Source of the DNA: Chloroflexota bacterium
GTDB taxonomy: Bacteria; Chloroflexota; Ktedonobacteria; Ktedonobacterales; JACDGC01
Length of the DNA: 7,474 bases
Assembly: GCA_021812265.1 (NCBI GenBank)
Contig: JAKAOI010000100.1
Coordinates: 1-7,474 of the forward strand
Direction of reading: 5' to 3'
Part shown: positions 1 to 6,689 of the stretch, piece by piece
How the letters are laid out: each line of letters starts with the position of its first letter
Position numbering within the stretch: position 1 is the stretch's first letter
Translations under genes and position numbers: made by a program
The notes under the pieces: model-generated
The model's input: the letters and a program-made list of their open reading frames with translations, nothing else
The model's database searches: none
What the model was told of the DNA's origin: nothing

Positions 1-573
1 GCAACCGGCGATTATACGGCAGTCACTTTGCCATATCGCAATACGGCTACGGGATCAGATAAAACGAAAACCTATGTGTTTATGGTTTACGCCGCGCTGA
101 CATCCGGCAAAACCATTGCCAGTGTAACCCTGCCAGCTACAGTAACCGGTGGCGGCATGCATATATTTACTATTGCCACTGGTTCGGTAACTATTCCTCC
201 GACAACGCTGCCCGCGTATAACAACGAGGGAACCAGTCCAGACACAAACACGACTGTCGGCAACTTCGACGGCGGCGGTCGCAGCTATTCATCTACTGCT
301 TTAAGCGCCGCGGGAGTAAATTCCAATGCTGCGTTCACCTTTGACGGCGTTACCTTCACTTGGCCGGCCGAAACCGCCGGCAGTAACGATAACTGGCGCA
401 CTGCCGGACAAGTGATTCCGGTAAGCGGCTCCGGCGCTGATGTAGCGTTGTTGGGCGCAGCCGCCGGCGGCCAGTCTACGGGAACGATTACTATCAAATA
501 TTCCGACGGAACCACTCAGCAGGTAAGTGTTACATTGAGTGACTGGACGCTGAACGGCGGCTCTGTTTCCCCT
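1..573 (+). repeat. 573-bp tandem coding repeat, copy 1
   Basis: This is the first complete repeat period in the window, starting at the Ala-Thr-Gly-Asp-Tyr codons. It aligns without gaps to copy 2 with about 42 mismatches in 573 by my hand count (about 93% identity), mostly at third codon positions. In structural terms the natural module probably starts at the Tyr-Asn-Asn codons (217), so the DNA period is circularly permuted relative to the protein module. More copies may lie upstream of base 1. Confidence 0.95.
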
Positions 574-3243
574 GCAACCGGCGATTATACGGCAGTCACT
601 TTGCCATATCGCAACACGGCTACGGGATCAGATAAAACGAAAACCTATGTGTTTATGGTTTACGCCGCGCTGACATCCGGCAAAACTATTGCCAGTGTAA
701 CTCTGCCATCCACAGTAACCGGTGGCGGCATGCATATATTTACTATTGCCGCCGGCACGGTAACTATTCCATCAACAACGCTGCCTGCGTATAACAACGA
801 GGGAACCAGCCCAGACACAAACACGACCGTCGGCAACTTCGACGGTGGTGGCCGCAGTTATTCATCTACTGCTTTAAGCGCCGCAGGAGTAAATTCCAAC
901 GCATCATATACCTTTGACGGCGTTACTTTCACATGGCCGGCCGAAACCGCCGGAAGCAACGATAACTGGCGCACTGCCGGACAAGTAGTTCCGGTAAGCG
1001 GATCCGGCGCTGATGTAGCGTTGTTGGGCGCAGCCGCCGGCGGTCAGTCTACGGGAACAATTACGATTACATATTCTGACGGAACCACGCAGCAGGTAAG
1101 TGTTACATTGAGTGACTGGACGCTGAACGGCGGCTCTGTTTCTCCCGCAACCGGCGATTATACGGCAGTTACCTTGCCATATCGCAACACGGCTACAGGA
1201 GCGGATCAAACGAAAACCTATGTGTTTATGGTTTACGCCGCGCTGACATCCGGCAAAACTATTGTCAGCGTAACCTTGCCAGCCACGGTAACCGGCGGCG
1301 GCATGCATATATTTGCCATTGCGTCAGGCACGGTAAATATTCCTCCGACAAATTTACCTGCGTATAACAGTGAAGGAACCAGTCCAGACACAAACACGAC
1401 CGTCGGCAACTTCGACGGTGGTGGCCGCAGTTATTCTATCAATGCTTTAAGCGCTGCGGGAATCAATTCTGGCGCTTCCTTAACAGTAGACGGAATTTCA
1501 TTTGCCTGGCCGAAAGAAGCCGCCGGCAGCAACGATAATTGGTCTGCCGCAGGGCAAGTGATTCCGGTGAGCGGCTCTGGCTCCGAGCTGGCGTTTTTAG
1601 GCGGCGCTGTAGGAGGCAAATCGTCTGGAACAGTAACAATCACCTATACCGACGGCACTACACAAACTGCAACCCTTGAATTTACCGATTGGGCCATTGG
1701 CGGCGGCGCCAGCGCCATTTTGCCGGATAACACTATAGCGGCATATATGACCTATAGAAATACGGCAACAGGGCAGCAATACTTAGCGTTGTATTTGTTT
1801 ATGGCGTATATTCCTGTAACTTCCGGTAAAACAGTAGCAACAGTAACGCTGCCAACAACACTTACCGGCGGTGGTATGCATATTTTTGCTGTGTCTCAAG
1901 GTAATACGCCAAATGTGCCTGCAGCCACATCAAATCAATCTTTGCAAACCTATCTTGGCGGCAACACACGTTCAAGTTATTTTCCCAATGAAACGCAATT
2001 TACTTCTGCGGATTCTGCAAATATTGCAATGCAATGGGCAGCTAAAGCTGGCGGAGCCGCTAATGTGCAACCGTTGGTTGTAAACAATGTGTTATATTGG
2101 GGCACCTGGGATGGCGTATTCCATGCCACAAATCTTTCCGGCGTGGATATTTGGACGCAAAACTTAGGCGTATTAACGGTTTCAACATGCGCGCCGCCAT
2201 CAGCAGGCATTGCCGGAACCGCAACATACGGCTCTGTTAATGGAACTGCGGCAATATTTGTTGGCGGTGGAGATGGCAATTTTTATGCGTTGAACGCCAG
2301 CACCGGCGCTATTCTTTGGAAAACAATGATAGCTCCCCCACCGGCAAACTTTATATGGGATTCTCCTGCCGTATATAATGGCAGCGTATTTATTGGAATC
2401 TCTTCATTCGGAGATTGCCCCGACAGCCAAGGTATGCTTGATAAGCTAGATATAAATACGGGAACTATTCAATCCGTGTTTGATATTGTTCCTGCAACGT
2501 GCACCGGCGGCGGAATGTGGGGATCACCCGCTATCGACACCGCAACCGGAATTATGTATATTGCTACCGGCAATCAAAATCTGGGGACGGGACCCTGCAC
2601 CGATGAGCCATATGCCCAAGCAGTAGTAGCTATCAATACAACTAATATGACAGCTGTGGGGTCTTGGCAAATAATGCCCTCTACGGCAACGGGAGATAGT
2701 GATTTTGGCTCTACGCCAACGTTGTTCACTGCCACCATTAATGGCGTAGTGCGGCAGTTAGTTGGTGTGGGCAATAAAAACGGTTTGTATTACACATTCG
2801 ATCGAACCAATATTACCGCCGGCCCCATTTGGAGTGTTCAGGTGGCAATTGGCGGAGATTGTCCCGATTGCGGCAACGGAACTATATCGCCCAGTGTATT
2901 TGACGGCAATACGTTATATATTGCCGCCGGACAAGTTACTGTAAACGGGGTTACATACAGCAGTAATCTGATGGCGGTGAATCCGGCGACAGGAGCAATT
3001 ATCTGGAGAACGTATTTCTTCCAGGGATATATATTGTCTGCTGTATCTGCCGTTAAGGGTGTGTTGTTTACCGGTGTGGGAAATTCGCTAGTAGCCATAA
3101 ACGCCGCAAATGGCGCGTTATTGTATCAGTATATTGATACATCTACCGCATATTCTCTGTTTTATGGCGCTCCGGCAGTAGTAAACAATGTTGTTTATGC
3201 GACAAATTATGATGGAACACTGTTTAGTTTCACCGTAAAATAA
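1..3243 (+). CDS. Large modular secreted-type protein: tandem glycosidase-associated modules plus PQQ-like beta-propeller (5' end outside window)
   Basis: The frame is open from base 1, where the first codons already match the repeat phase, so the gene is cut by the window edge; the TTG at 28 is not the true start. The visible part is 1080 codons ending in TAA at 3241-3243. Codons 1-640 are tandem copies of a 191-residue module with signature segments YNNEGTSPDTNTTVGNFDGG, FTWP, AGQVIPVSGSG, SDGTTQ, PYRNTATG and GGGMHIF. From memory, similar segments occur at the C-terminus of GH92-type and other glycosidases, where they probably form accessory beta-sandwiches. From about codon 678 a PQQ-like propeller follows, with repeated blades such as ALNASTGAILWKT, AVNPATGAIIWRT and AINAANGALLYQY. 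All six cysteines are in this propeller. No catalytic domain, LPXTG signal, PEP-CTERM or membrane anchor is visible at the C-terminus, which ends FSFTVK. I infer an extracytoplasmic role in carbohydrate or surface binding; no enzymatic activity can be claimed. The signal peptide, if any, is upstream of the window. Confidence 0.9.
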   Translation, partial: ATGDYTAVTLPYRNTATGSDKTKTYVFMVYAALTSGKTIASVTLPATVTGGGMHIFTIATGSVTIPPTTLPAYNNEGTSPDTNTTVGNFDGGGRSYSSTALSAAGVNSNAAFTFDGVTFTWPAETAGSNDNWRTAGQVIPVSGSGADVALLGAAAGGQSTGTITIKYSDGTTQQVSVTLSDWTLNGGSVSPATGDYTAVTLPYRNTATGSDKTKTYVFMVYAALTSGKTIASVTLPSTVTGGGMHIFTIAAGTVTIPSTTLPAYNNEGTSPDTNTTVGNFDGGGRSYSSTALSAAGVNSNASYTFDGVTFTWPAETAGSNDNWRTAGQVVPVSGSGADVALLGAAAGGQSTGTITITYSDGTTQQVSVTLSDWTLNGGSVSPATGDYTAVTLPYRNTATGADQTKTYVFMVYAALTSGKTIVSVTLPATVTGGGMHIFAIASGTVNIPPTNLPAYNSEGTSPDTNTTVGNFDGGGRSYSINALSAAGINSGASLTVDGISFAWPKEAAGSNDNWSAAGQVIPVSGSGSELAFLGGAVGGKSSGTVTITYTDGTTQTATLEFTDWAIGGGASAILPDNTIAAYMTYRNTATGQQYLALYLFMAYIPVTSGKTVATVTLPTTLTGGGMHIFAVSQGNTPNVPAATSNQSLQTYLGGNTRSSYFPNETQFTSADSANIAMQWAAKAGGAANVQPLVVNNVLYWGTWDGVFHATNLSGVDIWTQNLGVLTVSTCAPPSAGIAGTATYGSVNGTAAIFVGGGDGNFYALNASTGAILWKTMIAPPPANFIWDSPAVYNGSVFIGISSFGDCPDSQGMLDKLDINTGTIQSVFDIVPATCTGGGMWGSPAIDTATGIMYIATGNQNLGTGPCTDEPYAQAVVAINTTNMTAVGSWQIMPSTATGDSDFGSTPTLFTATINGVVRQLVGVGNKNGLYYTFDRTNITAGPIWSVQVAIGGDCPDCGNGTISPSVFDGNTLYIAAGQVTVNGVTYSSNLMAVNPATGAIIWRTYFFQGYILSAVSAVKGVLFTGVGNSLVAINAANGALLYQYIDTSTAYSLFYGAPAVVNNVVYATNYDGTLFSFTVK
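574..1146 (+). repeat. 573-bp tandem coding repeat, copy 2
   Basis: This is the second gap-free period, in frame with copy 1. The inner part encodes the same 191 residues with a handful of substitutions, for example Ala-Phe to Ser-Tyr before the FDGVTFTWP segment and Lys to Thr in the ITIKYSDG segment. Its region 811-863 is identical at every base to copy 3 (1384-1436) but differs from copy 1 at five silent positions. Confidence 0.95.
1147..1719 (+). repeat. 573-bp tandem coding repeat, copy 3 (diverging second half)
   Basis: The period is again exactly 573 bp. The first half is close to copy 2, but after about 1436 the DNA and protein diverge clearly (for example FAWPKEAAGSNDNW instead of FTWPAETAGSNDNW, and LAFLGGAVGGKSSG instead of VALLGAAAGGQSTG). 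Length and key motifs are nevertheless kept, so the fold is probably conserved. This is the last full copy before the junction with the propeller. Confidence 0.93.
1720..1917 (+). repeat. Partial, strongly diverged fourth copy of the 573-bp repeat
   Basis: The phase is still exact: the Tyr-Arg-Asn codons at 1753 lie 573 bp after those at 1180. The copy keeps MTYRNTATG, LFMAY, TSGKTVATVTLP and GGGMHIF but stops after these. The next module would start with the YNNEG segment near 1936, and there the sequence instead becomes an unrelated linker. It therefore supplies the last strands of the fourth module, and the array ends on a natural module boundary rather than in mid-module. Confidence 0.85.
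2032..3240 (+). other. PQQ-like (quinoprotein/BamB-type) beta-propeller domain of the large protein
   Basis: About 403 residues with repeating blade signatures: a hydrophobic strand, then [AV]xNxxTGxxxW-like segments near 2284, 2968 and 3091, and a weaker LDINTGTI near 2437. Other marks are the VNNVLYWGTWDG and VNNVVYATNYDG strands at the first and last blades, which suggest that the ring closes. The segments CTGGGMWGSPA, DSDFGSTPTLF, GVGNKNGLYYTFDR and CPDCGNGTISP recall a family of bacterial quinoprotein-like proteins annotated only as PQQ-binding-like repeat proteins. Cysteine codons are at 2188, 2416, 2500, 2596, 2860 and 2869; the even number and the CPDC pair suggest disulfides and export. 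Real cofactor binding cannot be judged from the sequence. Confidence 0.8.
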
Positions 3244-3266
3244 ATTTTTGCCGCAATAAACGCCAG

Positions 3267-3303
3267 CAGAGTCCGGAAAAATCTTTCCGGACTCTGTTTT
3301 TTT
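3267..3303 (+). terminator. Intrinsic terminator of the large gene
   Basis: A perfect 13-bp stem (3267-3279 with 3284-3296, core GAGTCCGGAAA) with the tetraloop AATC is followed directly by seven T on the plus strand (3297-3303). It starts 23 bp after the TAA. On the minus strand the hairpin is followed by CTGGCG rather than a T-run, so it would be at best a weak stop for transcription coming from flgE. Confidence 0.93.
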
Positions 3304-3330
3304 ATGCAGAAGAATGCCTTTAGTGGCGAA

Positions 3331-4593
3331 CTATGGCAATTGCTTCATGCTGACTAATGTATTTAAAATACTGTCGGAAGTGGTAATCGTTTTAGAGTTT
3401 GCTTCAAAGCCGCGCTCTGCAATAATCATATTGGAAAACTCACGGCTTAAATCTACGTTAGACATTTCCAACGCGCCGGAGGTAACGGTGCCGATTCCGT
3501 TGGTGCCCGGAGCGCCGGTTGCGCCGACAGATCCGCCAAGGTTCATGGTAAATGTTTGCGTGCCCGTAGCCGGAGCCAGTGAAACACCGCTCGGCAGCGT
3601 TAAGGTCAGCGCGCCGTTTGCCGTAGTAAAGGTGTATACACCGGCAGCAAGCGACGAACTGGTTACCGGAACGGAAACGCCGTTTACTGTTATGGTTGGT
3701 GTGCCTGAAAGGCCGCCGGTTCCCATAGTGAAAGAAAGGGTTGCGCTGGTAACCGGATAGGAATAAGGCAGTGTGCCCGTATTCAACGCGCCGGCAATCG
3801 TAGTCGCCGTAGTTGTCATCGCCGCAGGAATTGACATTGTTGATGGGAATGTCATCGACGGTGAATTTACTCCGCTGTTGCCGGCGGAAATAAGGGTTAC
3901 TGCTGTGCCGCCGCCAAAATTAATTGCTGTAGCGCTGCTGATATTTGAAACGCCGGAGTTTAACGTGGGAATATATAAGCTATTGCCTATCGCTTGTAAG
4001 CCGGTGGGGTTGGGAAACTGCGCCAATGCAAGCTGCCCCAAAGTGGTTGTTGTGCCGCTGCTGCTAACGCCGGTTACTGCGCCATCTGGCGCAATACTAT
4101 AGCTGGAATATGTGCTGGGAATAGTAATAGGAGCCAATGGCGCGTTTGTATTTATGGTCGGCGGATTTCCTTGCGCCTGATAGCCTAAAACCGCCATACC
4201 CGTTGATGGGCTGACTAACGCGCCATTCGCGTCTAAATTAAATGCTCCGTTGCGTGTATAATACAGGCCGTTGTTGCTTTGTAACACAAACATGCCGTTG
4301 CCCTGAATCATAATATCAGTAGGATTTCCGGTTGTTTCTGCGCCGCCTTGCGAAAAAATCGGTGATACCTGTGACACTTCAACACCTAGGCCAACTTGAT
4401 TGGGATCTGTGCCGCCGTTGGCTGCTGTGGGAGCGCCGGCTCCGCGGATTGTTTGGCTGAGCATAGTGTCAAATACGGTGTTTGATGATTTAAAGCCAAT
4501 CGTGTCTGCGTTGGCAATGTTGTTTGCAACAACATTCATCATCTGCTGAAATCCTTGCAGTCCGGTAATTGCGGTAAAAAGAGATCCAATCAT
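3331..4593 (-). CDS. flgE: Flagellar hook protein FlgE, with an inserted variable domain
   Basis: FlgE polymerises into the hook, the universal joint between rod and filament. The N-terminus (residues 1-100) has the rod/hook-family helix with NNIANADTIGFKSS. The segments FDTMLSQT, GTDPNQVGLGVEVS and GNPTDIMIQGNGMFVL point to FlgE rather than FlgF or FlgG. The C-terminus (about 366-420) carries SGALEMSNVDLSREF and AERGFEANSKTITTSDSIL, the helix that packs against the N-terminal one in the D0 core. Between about residues 215 and 353 lies an extra Ser/Thr/Gly-rich, beta-type stretch that short-type FlgE proteins lack. The protein is 420 residues with no cysteine, as usual for flagellar export substrates. 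The ATG at 4593 overlaps the flgD stop as ATGA, and GGAGG lies six bases upstream (4600-4604). It is the last gene of the operon; the stop is 87 bp from the convergent gene. Confidence 0.95.
   Translation of the reverse strand: MIGSLFTAITGLQGFQQMMNVVANNIANADTIGFKSSNTVFDTMLSQTIRGAGAPTAANGGTDPNQVGLGVEVSQVSPIFSQGGAETTGNPTDIMIQGNGMFVLQSNNGLYYTRNGAFNLDANGALVSPSTGMAVLGYQAQGNPPTINTNAPLAPITIPSTYSSYSIAPDGAVTGVSSSGTTTTLGQLALAQFPNPTGLQAIGNSLYIPTLNSGVSNISSATAINFGGGTAVTLISAGNSGVNSPSMTFPSTMSIPAAMTTTATTIAGALNTGTLPYSYPVTSATLSFTMGTGGLSGTPTITVNGVSVPVTSSSLAAGVYTFTTANGALTLTLPSGVSLAPATGTQTFTMNLGGSVGATGAPGTNGIGTVTSGALEMSNVDLSREFSNMIIAERGFEANSKTITTSDSILNTLVSMKQLP
3535..3951 (-). other. Inserted beta-rich domain in FlgE (about residues 215-353)
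   Basis: In short FlgE proteins the segment around IGNSLYIPTLNSG passes almost directly into GxxxxGxPGTNGIGTVTSGALE. Here about 140 residues separate these two anchor segments. They are rich in Thr, Ser, Gly and Ala, contain alternating hydrophobic strands (ATLSFTM, TPTITVNGVSVPV, GALTLTLPSGVSL, TQTFTMNLGG), and have few charged residues and no cysteine. The placement corresponds to the surface-exposed part of the hook subunit, so it is probably an outer domain. The boundaries are judged by eye. Confidence 0.65.
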
Positions 4594-5189
4594 GCGTTTC
4601 CTCCGTTAATTTGCGCCGCGCCCGATGATGTCGGAGCGTTTGTTTGTGACGCAGTAGTTTGTGTTGACCCTGTAGATGTTCCGCCGGAATTTGTGGTTGA
4701 ACCGGATGATGAATTTGTCGAGCCATCTGTGCCGGATGTTCCTGCGCTGCTGCCGGATGTCCCCGAAGCGCTGGCTGTTGTGGCTCCGGAATCGATGCCG
4801 GTTACATCCGCCACATTCATGGCCTGTCCATTGACAATAACATTGATGGTAGATCCGTTTACCGAAACCCCGGTTACTTGTCCGGTAACTGTTTGGGCGT
4901 TTATGGAACCCGAAACGGTTTTGCCAATAAGATTACTGGCGTAATTTTGCTGCTGAGTCAGCATCAGTTGCTGAGAAAATTCTGTTTGGTTCAGCTGCGC
5001 TAATTGGGTTACCATTTGCGAGCTATCCATTGGCTGTGTAGGGTCTTGATTTTGCATTTCCGCAACCAGAATTTGCAAAAATGTATTGATGCCCAGCTGA
5101 TTATTACTGATGAGCTGTGACATCATTTGTCCATTGGTATTTGTGGTGGACGATGAAGACCCTGTGCTTGAACTTATGGGTGAACTCAT
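4590..5189 (-). CDS. flgD: Flagellar hook-assembly scaffold (hook cap) protein FlgD
   Basis: FlgD sits at the tip of the growing hook and promotes FlgE assembly; it is shed afterwards. Residues 28-90 match the conserved FlgD N-terminal domain: NTFLQILVAEMQNQDPTQPM, then SQMVTQLAQLNQTE and ASNLIGKTVSG. Residues about 90-133 form a small beta segment (VTGQVTGVSVNGSTINVIVN). Residues 134-199 are almost only Ser, Thr, Gly, Ala and Asn. At 199 residues it is of the shorter FlgD class, without a clear Ig-like C-terminal domain. The ATG at 5189 has GGAG seven bases upstream (5197-5200). The gene starts 12 bp after the fliK stop and its TGA overlaps the flgE ATG by four bases, which suggests translational coupling of cap and hook subunit. 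Confidence 0.93.
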   Translation of the reverse strand: MSSPISSSTGSSSSTTNTNGQMMSQLISNNQLGINTFLQILVAEMQNQDPTQPMDSSQMVTQLAQLNQTEFSQQLMLTQQQNYASNLIGKTVSGSINAQTVTGQVTGVSVNGSTINVIVNGQAMNVADVTGIDSGATTASASGTSGSSAGTSGTDGSTNSSSGSTTNSGGTSTGSTQTTASQTNAPTSSGAAQINGGNA

Positions 5190-5201
5190 AACGCCACTCC
5201 T

Positions 5202-6671
5202 TTATGCGTCGTAATCAATTGCTGCATATATTCGCGCATTGCGCGCGCGCGGAAGCGGACTATCCGCTTGGGTACCTGAGAATTCAGGTATGGCATGATT
5301 TTGATTGGTTTGTGAAAACTGCTTTTCAGACCGATTTCCTCCAAAAGATGTGTTACCGCCGGCGCCATCTGTGTTTTGCGCCGAAACATGCACTTGTGGT
5401 GTATGCGCGCTATATGGCGCCATAGCGTCGCGAATTGCTTGCGTGTGCGCCGAAATTACTCCGGCGGCTGCCGATGGCGCGGCTATCGCAGCGATAAGCG
5501 TTCCTTGCGCGTCTTTTCGCAGCGTTACATGCACCAAACCTAAATCGGGCGGAGATATTTTTACCCGCATTTCGGTTTCTGTTCCATTTTTCAAGGCAGC
5601 GGCGCGCGTCATCATCATTTCGGGCAAAGCTTGCAGCGCTACAGTTTGTGCGCCGCCCGTCTTCTCACTGCTCTGCTGAACAGTAAACACTGATGAAGCG
5701 CCGCTTGTGTGTACAGAAATAAACCTCCCTGTTTCTGATTTACGTTGTTCAGAGTTACCTGATGACTGACCAGACATGTTGGTTTCATTTGCGGTCAATG
5801 ATCCGCCGGCCGGAAATTGTATATTGATGTTTTCTGCAATATTCAGCGATCCCGATTTTGTGGCAGAAGATCCTCCCTGTTTAGTGGTGTTCGCAGATTG
5901 AGCAACCTCAGTCAATGTTTGCGCAAAAGGCTTATTGGCAGATAAAGCTTCTGACGCAGTTGCGCCAAACGCAACGGGAATTTTCGGCGCCGTTAGTGTG
6001 GCGCTGTGGTTTTCTAATAACGTCGCTGAAGGTTTTAGCGTTGTTGGCGCATTCTTGGCGACGATGTGTTGGTTGGCGGGCAACTCTTCCGGTAGTTTCA
6101 GCGGCGCAATGGTTTCCTGTGTTGCTTGCGCTGTTTCAGCAATATGCTGGTTGGCGGGTAAATTTTCCGGCAATTTTAACACAGGCGGTGTTGCTTCGTT
6201 TGTATGTCGGCTGGCGGACAAATTTTCCGGTATAGCCGTCAAAGCGCTGCTCTGCGGTGTATTGCCCGATGAGTGAACAGATGAAACAACATTGCTCTGC
6301 GGCGCGAACTGCGGCGCAAGCACAATATCTATGCCAGAATTGTTGGTCGGTGTTCGTGTGGTTTGTTTCACCACAGCAATTTGCTCATGATGGATATGCG
6401 GCGCTTTCTCTGTATGTGTTTCGCGCTTTTTACTCGTTTTTGGCTGCCCAGATTTTTCGGCGGCTGAAACGGTTTGTTCAAAATGAGCCAATTTGGTTTT
6501 CAGGCGCAGCGCAGGCTCTTGTGAATCTGCGTGAATATTATTTGGCGTTTGGTTAGCGCTGATATCCCGCAACGCATCAGAAAACGGAAATCCCTCTACA
6601 GTATCTTGCGAGGCCGCCGGGTGATAATTTTGCGCCGTATCCGGCGGCAGCGCAGCAGGAATAATAATCAT
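5202..6671 (-). CDS. fliK: Flagellar hook-length control protein FliK
   Basis: FliK is a secreted molecular ruler that, through FlhB, switches export from hook to filament substrates. The 489 residues split into a long, poorly conserved, disordered-looking N-terminal part (1-350; rich in Ala, Thr, Ser, Pro and Asn) and a conserved C-terminal switch domain (about 360-433). The latter has EMRVKISPPDLGLVHVTLRK, QGTLIAAIAAPS and VHVSAQ, the pattern of the Flg_hook domain. A tail of about 55 residues follows. Residues 147-212 contain short internal repeats (LPENLPANQHIAE type). There is no cysteine. The start ATG at 6671 is preceded by AGAAAGGA at a distance of seven bases. The position between rod gene and flgD-flgE supports the call. 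Identity rests on the C-terminal domain, length and context, since the N-terminal part is not conserved in this family. Confidence 0.9.
   Translation of the reverse strand: MIIIPAALPPDTAQNYHPAASQDTVEGFPFSDALRDISANQTPNNIHADSQEPALRLKTKLAHFEQTVSAAEKSGQPKTSKKRETHTEKAPHIHHEQIAVVKQTTRTPTNNSGIDIVLAPQFAPQSNVVSSVHSSGNTPQSSALTAIPENLSASRHTNEATPPVLKLPENLPANQHIAETAQATQETIAPLKLPEELPANQHIVAKNAPTTLKPSATLLENHSATLTAPKIPVAFGATASEALSANKPFAQTLTEVAQSANTTKQGGSSATKSGSLNIAENINIQFPAGGSLTANETNMSGQSSGNSEQRKSETGRFISVHTSGASSVFTVQQSSEKTGGAQTVALQALPEMMMTRAAALKNGTETEMRVKISPPDLGLVHVTLRKDAQGTLIAAIAAPSAAAGVISAHTQAIRDAMAPYSAHTPQVHVSAQNTDGAGGNTSFGGNRSEKQFSQTNQNHAIPEFSGTQADSPLPRARNARIYAAIDYDA
6036..6233 (-). repeat. Short internal repeats in the FliK ruler region
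   Basis: Three copies of a degenerate unit read IPENLSASRHTNE, LPENLPANQHIAE and LPEELPANQHIVA. The spacings are 20 and 26 residues, and at DNA level the matching 30-base segments start near 6067, 6145 and 6205. A fainter further copy may follow (LLENHSATL). They lie in the N-terminal spacer of the length-control protein, where repeat gain or loss would change ruler length. Confidence 0.75.
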
Positions 6672-6689
6672 CAGAGTATCCTTTCTGAT

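Noticed and set aside
28..30. TTG at 28 as the start of the large protein
   Set aside because: The frame is open to base 1 and the upstream codons match the same position in later repeat copies, so the true start is outside the window.
1..1719. CRISPR array or mobile element as explanation for the repeats
   Set aside because: The repeats are long, contiguous, in frame and without spacers, inverted ends or transposase; they are protein-domain repeats.
285..1779. Several minus-strand open frames opposite the tandem repeats
   Set aside because: They recur with the repeat period, show no family signature and lack a ribosome binding site; they are shadows of the coding repeats.
3314..4102. Two plus-strand open frames (148 and 109 residues) antisense to flgE
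   Set aside because: They lie fully opposite a clear flgE and are Pro/Val-rich as expected from reading Gly/Thr-rich codons backward; no support as genes.
4555..4944. Plus-strand open frame opposite flgD, rich in Pro, Val, Asp and Glu
   Set aside because: Complement of the Ser/Thr/Gly tail codons of FlgD; no start signal or homology.
5233..5252. Alternating GC run (possible Z-DNA-forming stretch)
   Set aside because: It is short and lies within the coding end of fliK, where it encodes Arg/Ala codons; no further evidence.
5204..6556. Plus-strand open frames opposite fliK
   Set aside because: Overlapping one another in different frames, Cys/Trp/Ala-rich and without motifs; fliK is supported by its C-terminal domain and operon context.
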